The position numbers and the translations under genes were made by a program. The notes beneath the pieces were generated by a model. It saw only the letters and a list, made by a program, of their open reading frames with translations, was not told where the DNA came from and did no database searches. Below are positions 53,783 to 56,319 of a DNA stretch of 56,319 nucleotides, piece after piece (position 1 is the stretch's first letter; each line of letters begins with the position of its first letter). Location: positions 1 to 56,319 of the forward strand of contig NZ_CANMKV010000029.1 of assembly GCF_947498635.1 (NCBI RefSeq), written 5' to 3'. This DNA comes from an uncultured Microbulbifer sp. (GTDB lineage Bacteria > Pseudomonadota > Gammaproteobacteria > Pseudomonadales > Cellvibrionaceae).

Positions 53783-54652
53783 ATGGATGAATTGAGTTTT
53801 GTGGCGGTAGATGTGGAGACGGCAAACCCTGATGCGGCGAGTATTTGCCAGCTAGGAGTGGTTGTTGTCGAAAATGGGAAAGTTACCAAAGAGTGGAAAA
53901 CGCTAATTAATCCTGAAGTGGATTTTTACTTTGCGAACATTGCTATTCATGGGATTAATGCTGCAGATGTAGCTGAGGCTCCAAAGTTTTCAGATGTCAT
54001 AGATCAACTTAAAAGGTTGTTTGGGGGGCGGGTGATCGCAAGCCATTCGGGCTTTGATCGCCGTGCTTTGCTGAAGGCTTTTGAATCTCACGGAGATGAT
54101 CTAGGTGAGGTTCGGTGGCTGGACTCTATGATGTTGGCTCGCCGGACTTGGGAGCAGTTTGCGCTTTCTGGTTATGGTCTTTCAAATTTGGCTGCTCACC
54201 TAGGGGTCCAGTTTCAGCACCATGATGCGCTTGAAGATGCCAAGGTGGTTGCGCAAATAGTGTTAGCCGCAGCTTCTGAATTAGGTGCAGGGCTTGCAGC
54301 TATCGAAAGGCTCTTGCGTCCTGAAGCGGTGAAAAGGGTTCGTCCGGAGTCGCTGGAAGCTAATCCGCAAGGCCCACTTTGGGGGGAAGTCGTTGTATTT
54401 ACCGGTAGTCTCACGATCCCCAGACGCGATGCGCAATCTTTTGCAGCTGAGTTAGGGTGTGAGGTGCGTGGAGGCGTGTCGAAGAAAGTGACAATGCTGG
54501 TTGTAGGCGACCAGGATGTGTCTCAGTTGGCGGGTAAAGAGAAGAGTAGTAAACACTTAAAAGCTGAACAGCTGATTTCCACCGGGCACCACATTCGCAT
54601 AGTCACAGAAGGTGATTTTATGGCGTTGGCTAGCGGAGTGGACCCGGAGTGA
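53783..54652 (+). CDS. DnaQ-like 3'-5' exonuclease with C-terminal BRCT domain
   Basis: A 289-residue protein. Exonuclease domain 1-165 of the DEDDh type: VAVDVETAN (D, E), SHSGFDRRALL (D) and HHDALEDAKVVA (H, D). A linker is followed by a BRCT domain at about residues 195-285 (GEVVVFTGSLTIPRRDAQSFAAELGCEVRGGVSKKVTMLVVGDQD), as in the C-terminus of DNA ligase. No polymerase domain. GGAG lies eight bases before the ATG. It sits between the PL-like promoter and the repressor, in the place of lambda rex but in opposite orientation (convergent with the repressor). A lysogenic-conversion or DNA-processing role is an inference. Confidence 0.88.
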   Translation: MDELSFVAVDVETANPDAASICQLGVVVVENGKVTKEWKTLINPEVDFYFANIAIHGINAADVAEAPKFSDVIDQLKRLFGGRVIASHSGFDRRALLKAFESHGDDLGEVRWLDSMMLARRTWEQFALSGYGLSNLAAHLGVQFQHHDALEDAKVVAQIVLAAASELGAGLAAIERLLRPEAVKRVRPESLEANPQGPLWGEVVVFTGSLTIPRRDAQSFAAELGCEVRGGVSKKVTMLVVGDQDVSQLAGKEKSSKHLKAEQLISTGHHIRIVTEGDFMALASGVDPE

Positions 54653-54653
54653 C

Positions 54654-55313
54654 TTACTCCGGGTAGTATGAGCCGATAATCACGCCACAAAAAGTCACGT
54701 CCAAACTCGTGATATCCATTGTGGGGTAGCTAGGATTGATGGGGCGTAGAAATAAGCGTCCCATATCTTCCGCAAAAGTCTTAAATGTGGCTTCGCCGTT
54801 TAGGCGGGCGATCACTCGACTGCCGTTGATCACACGTTTTTCTGGATCGACAAAGATAATGATGCCTTCTGGGTAGCTTCTTTGCCCTGGGTAGGGGCTT
54901 GCCATGCTGTCACCCTTTACGCGCAATGCGTAAGCGAGGTCAGAGTGAGGCGCGGGGCAGGGAAGCCATTCTTCAGCATCGCCTGGCTGGAATATGTCCA
55001 TAGCCTCACAGAATTGCCCTGCTTGCACCCAGCTGATGAGCGGAATGCGCCCCTTAATCTCTGGCCCTTTTGACACATTTTCAGAGGTGGCTGTGTTGGA
55101 ATCAGGGGACTGGGGCCAGTCCATCCAGCCCGCTTTCAAATCTAGCGCGGCTTCTATTTTTCTGGCGGTGCGTGAGCCAATGTTGGTGTGCCCGCCACAA
55201 AGCTGATTGATGTAGTTATTGTCTGGATAACCCAGCTTTTCAGAAATAGCGGTCCTGCCGTGCTTGTCGGCCAACAGGTTGAGATTGTCTTTGCGGATGT
55301 CTTTGATTTCCAT
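54654..55313 (-). CDS. CI/LexA-type S24 phage repressor
   Basis: A 219-residue repressor. N-terminal helix-turn-helix RTAISEKLGYPDNNYINQLCGGHTNIGSRTARKIE, then a linker, a cleavage site Ala-Gly in SWVQAGQF, and the S24 peptidase domain with catalytic serine in RVKGDSMASP and lysine in GEATFKTF. RecA-stimulated self-cleavage after DNA damage would induce the element. It is transcribed away from three operators that separate it from the Cro-like gene. Confidence 0.93.
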   Translation of the reverse strand: MEIKDIRKDNLNLLADKHGRTAISEKLGYPDNNYINQLCGGHTNIGSRTARKIEAALDLKAGWMDWPQSPDSNTATSENVSKGPEIKGRIPLISWVQAGQFCEAMDIFQPGDAEEWLPCPAPHSDLAYALRVKGDSMASPYPGQRSYPEGIIIFVDPEKRVINGSRVIARLNGEATFKTFAEDMGRLFLRPINPSYPTMDITSLDVTFCGVIIGSYYPE

Positions 55314-55328
55314 CGGTCAATTATGCCA

Positions 55329-55343
55329 TTAGTAAAACACTAC
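55329..55343. promoter_or_regulatory. operator OR-a (repressor side)
   Basis: TTAG-TAAAACA-CTAC, the most degenerate of the five sites, 16 bases upstream of the repressor ATG, where binding could autoregulate the repressor. Confidence 0.55.
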
Positions 55344-55349
55344 CCGTTA

Positions 55350-55364
55350 TTAGGAAAACCCTAT
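55350..55364. promoter_or_regulatory. operator OR-b (middle)
   Basis: TTAG-GAAAACC-CTAT. Its end touches the -35 of the rightward promoter. Confidence 0.65.
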
Positions 55365-55392
55365 TGACCGAGGAATAGTAATTCCCTATTGT
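55364..55392 (+). promoter_or_regulatory. PR-like promoter of the Cro-like gene
   Basis: -35 TTGACC (55364-55369), 17-base spacer, -10 TATTGT (55387-55392), 23 bases before the ATG of the Cro-like gene. The same architecture as the leftward promoter. Confidence 0.7.
55375..55389. promoter_or_regulatory. operator OR-c (cro side)
   Basis: ATAG-TAATTCC-CTAT. It covers the spacer and the first bases of the -10 of the rightward promoter. Confidence 0.7.
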
Positions 55393-55414
55393 TTCGTCAA
55401 GGAGGGGATTAACT

Positions 55415-55645
55415 ATGACACCACGACAGTTCTACTACGCATATCCCAAAGAGAGGGTGGAACAAGTTGCCAGGGATGCGGGCACCACTTTCGCCAACTT
55501 TAAGCAAATTGCTATTGCTCGTGGGTCCGTTGGCCGAGGTTTGGCTGAGCGGCTTTGTAGGGCCTCGCATGGGCAGATATCCGAACTTGAATCTTTGTAT
55601 CCCGAGCGCTACGAAGAGCCAGCAGAAGTTCGGGAGGCAAGTTAA
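55415..55645 (+). CDS. Cro-like DNA-binding protein
   Basis: A 76-residue protein. The segment FYYAYPKERVEQVARDAGTTFANFKQIAIARGSVGRGLAERLCRAS resembles the YdaS/Cro type helix-turn-helix of phage. A strong GGAGGGG precedes the ATG. It is the first gene of the rightward operon and divergent from the repressor; it should repress the repressor gene during lytic growth. Confidence 0.8.
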   Translation: MTPRQFYYAYPKERVEQVARDAGTTFANFKQIAIARGSVGRGLAERLCRASHGQISELESLYPERYEEPAEVREAS

Positions 55646-55721
55646 GGCGGTGCGGGTTTGTGGGTGAAACCAGAATAACGATCATTTTCAAATCCCCATT
55701 TTGTAGCCCTGCCATTCTGCG

Positions 55722-55928
55722 GTGAATGAGGGTTGGGATGAATGCATTGCGGTATATGGGGATTCATACAGGGTCGGAGAACCAGCTGACGACCGGGGAA
55801 AAACGATAACAATTCTCTGCGTCTTGGGTGCTTCTGATCGTGGAATTCACTATGCACGACGAGTGAAATCAAGGATAGGTAAAAAAACTATGTTCAAATT
55901 ACTTTGTTCCAAGGGGGCTGCGGCATGA
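55722..55928 (+). CDS. possible small element protein
   Basis: A 68-residue frame from a GTG (MNEGWDECIAVYGDSYRVGE...) whose TGA overlaps the ATG of the replication gene (ATGA), typical of a real coupled gene. No clear ribosome binding site and no recognised motif; the position corresponds to lambda cII. A shorter start cannot be excluded. Confidence 0.4.
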   Translation: MNEGWDECIAVYGDSYRVGEPADDRGKTITILCVLGASDRGIHYARRVKSRIGKKTMFKLLCSKGAAA

Positions 55929-56319
55929 TTCGTCGAAGTGCTCGGCCATCATCAAATTACTTGGTGGTTGCTAATTCGGTTGTGTGTGATCGCCGTATTT
56001 CTTTCGCGGCTGGCGGCTTGCTGCTGCACTTGTTGTCAAAGCCTGATCATTGGGAAGTTTCCCCTTCGGCATTGGCTAAAGAGGCTCAGGAGGGCAGGGA
56101 TAAGATCTACAAGCTGTTAGGTGAGTTGATTAATGCTGGATATTGCAAGCGAATGACTCGGCGTGGTGAGCGGGGAAAAATAGTCGGTACAGACTATGAA
56201 ATCTCTGATACCTCACGAGATGCTGATCCACTTCCTGAAAACCCGGATACGGATTTACCGGATACGGATTTACCGGATACGGATTTACCGGATACGGATT
56301 TACCGGATACGGATTTACC
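55925..56319 (+). CDS. O-like phage replication protein, cut by the window end
   Basis: 131 codons are visible and the frame stays open. The N-terminus reads SNYLVVANSVVCDRRISFAA, then LLSKPDHWEVSPSALAKEAQEGRDKIYKLLGELINAGYC, a winged-helix replication initiator pattern (like N-termini of lambda O-type proteins). From residue about 104 it becomes acidic and repetitive, NPDTDL followed by PDTDL units, which come from five 15-bp DNA repeats. It should recruit the host helicase to the element origin. Confidence 0.8.
   Translation, partial: MIRRSARPSSNYLVVANSVVCDRRISFAAGGLLLHLLSKPDHWEVSPSALAKEAQEGRDKIYKLLGELINAGYCKRMTRRGERGKIVGTDYEISDTSRDADPLPENPDTDLPDTDLPDTDLPDTDLPDTDL
56243..56319 (+). repeat. 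15-bp tandem repeats inside the replication gene
   Basis: Five exact copies of CCGGATACGGATTTA (starts 56243, 56258, 56273, 56288, 56303) and the first two bases of a sixth reach the window end; more may follow. They encode PDTDL repeatedly. In lambda the origin iterons also lie inside gene O, so these may be iterons. Confidence 0.85.

Larger units (their letters stand above)
47682..56319 (+). mobile_element. left part of a lambda-like prophage or related integrative element
   Basis: From the 3' end of tRNA-Ala to the window end the gene order follows the lambda early region: attachment site, integrase, excisionase, leftward early operon, PL-like promoter, immunity region with S24 repressor, PR-like promoter, Cro-like gene, O-like replication gene. 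Extra cargo: DUF4238 next to the attachment site and DnaQ-BRCT beside the repressor. No structural genes are within the window, so a full prophage, a satellite or a plasmid-like element cannot be told apart. The right end and the second tRNA-end copy lie outside. Confidence 0.8.

Noticed and set aside
55738..55809. 23-codon frame after the Cro-like gene
   Set aside because: Has a GAGGG upstream but is very short; the overlapping 68-codon frame ends in an ATGA overlap with the next gene and is more plausible.
56243..56319. CRISPR-like repeats at the window end
   Set aside because: Units are 15 bp, directly adjacent without spacers, and in frame inside a replication gene.

Overview
The window looks like a chromosomal segment of a marine gammaproteobacterium, most likely from the Cellvibrionales and close to Microbulbifer. 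This placement is an inference from gene content and order: dnaX-ybaB-recR, rnd-ycgL-ycgN, a FecI/FecR/TonB-receptor set, mlaA with a receiver-PP2C and STAS pair beside dusA-tal, and gltX followed by tRNA-Ala. No 16S rRNA or database search was available. Most of the window has the moderate-to-high GC of a core chromosome. Three stretches look different: the AT-rich left end (1-2600), the AT-rich parts of the pilus region (35.6-41.7 kb), and the mobile element that starts after tRNA-Ala.

Layout. (1) 1-2.6 kb: a small lipoprotein and a TPR-sulfotransferase on an AT-rich background. (2) 2.7-10.9 kb, minus strand: an ECF sigma factor, its FecR anti-sigma regulator, a TonB receptor with an N-terminal signalling (STN) domain, and a second TonB receptor without STN behind its own gap. 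(3) 11-19.7 kb, plus strand: housekeeping genes. These include dnaX with a complete E. coli-like programmed -1 frameshift signal, ybaB, recR, rnd, ycgL, ycgN, two membrane proteins, and a MoxR ATPase with a CoxE-like VWA partner. (4) 19.8-25.4 kb: a POT peptide transporter and hrpA, divergent. (5) 25.6-27.6 kb: an HvfA/HvfB/HvfC-type RiPP operon whose precursor carries six EGKCG motifs, a modified-cysteine copper metallophore system. (6) 27.8-35.2 kb: mlaA, a receiver-PP2C phosphatase and a STAS protein on plus; dusA-tal-terB and a GDPD-like/short-GlpD pair on minus.

(7) 35.6-45.7 kb: an alternative (CFA/I-like, alpha-type) chaperone-usher pilus locus in unusual form. Two tandem pilin-usher-adhesin operons lie on minus. 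The only chaperone is on plus and converges on them, preceded by a 107-residue mini-pilin that shares the DFC motif of the pilins. (8) 45.9-47.7 kb: gltX and tRNA-Ala(GGC).

(9) 47.7 kb to the window end: the left part of a lambda-like prophage or related integrative element, apparently inserted at tRNA-Ala. The order is att / DUF4238 cargo gene / integrase / excisionase / a tightly overlapping leftward early operon / a PL-like promoter / a DnaQ-BRCT gene / an S24 repressor / a PR-like promoter / a Cro-like gene / a small ORF / an O-like replication protein cut off by the window end. I could read five 15-bp operators of the form (A/T)TAG-N7-CTA(T/C). Two lie at the leftward promoter and three between repressor and Cro, and both promoters have the same -35/17/-10 design. 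The replication gene ends the window inside five 15-bp tandem repeats that encode PDTDL and could double as origin iterons.

The parts most worth following up are the pilus locus with its mini-pilin and lone chaperone, the immunity region with its exonuclease-BRCT gene, and the DUF4238 gene between the attachment site and the integrase.
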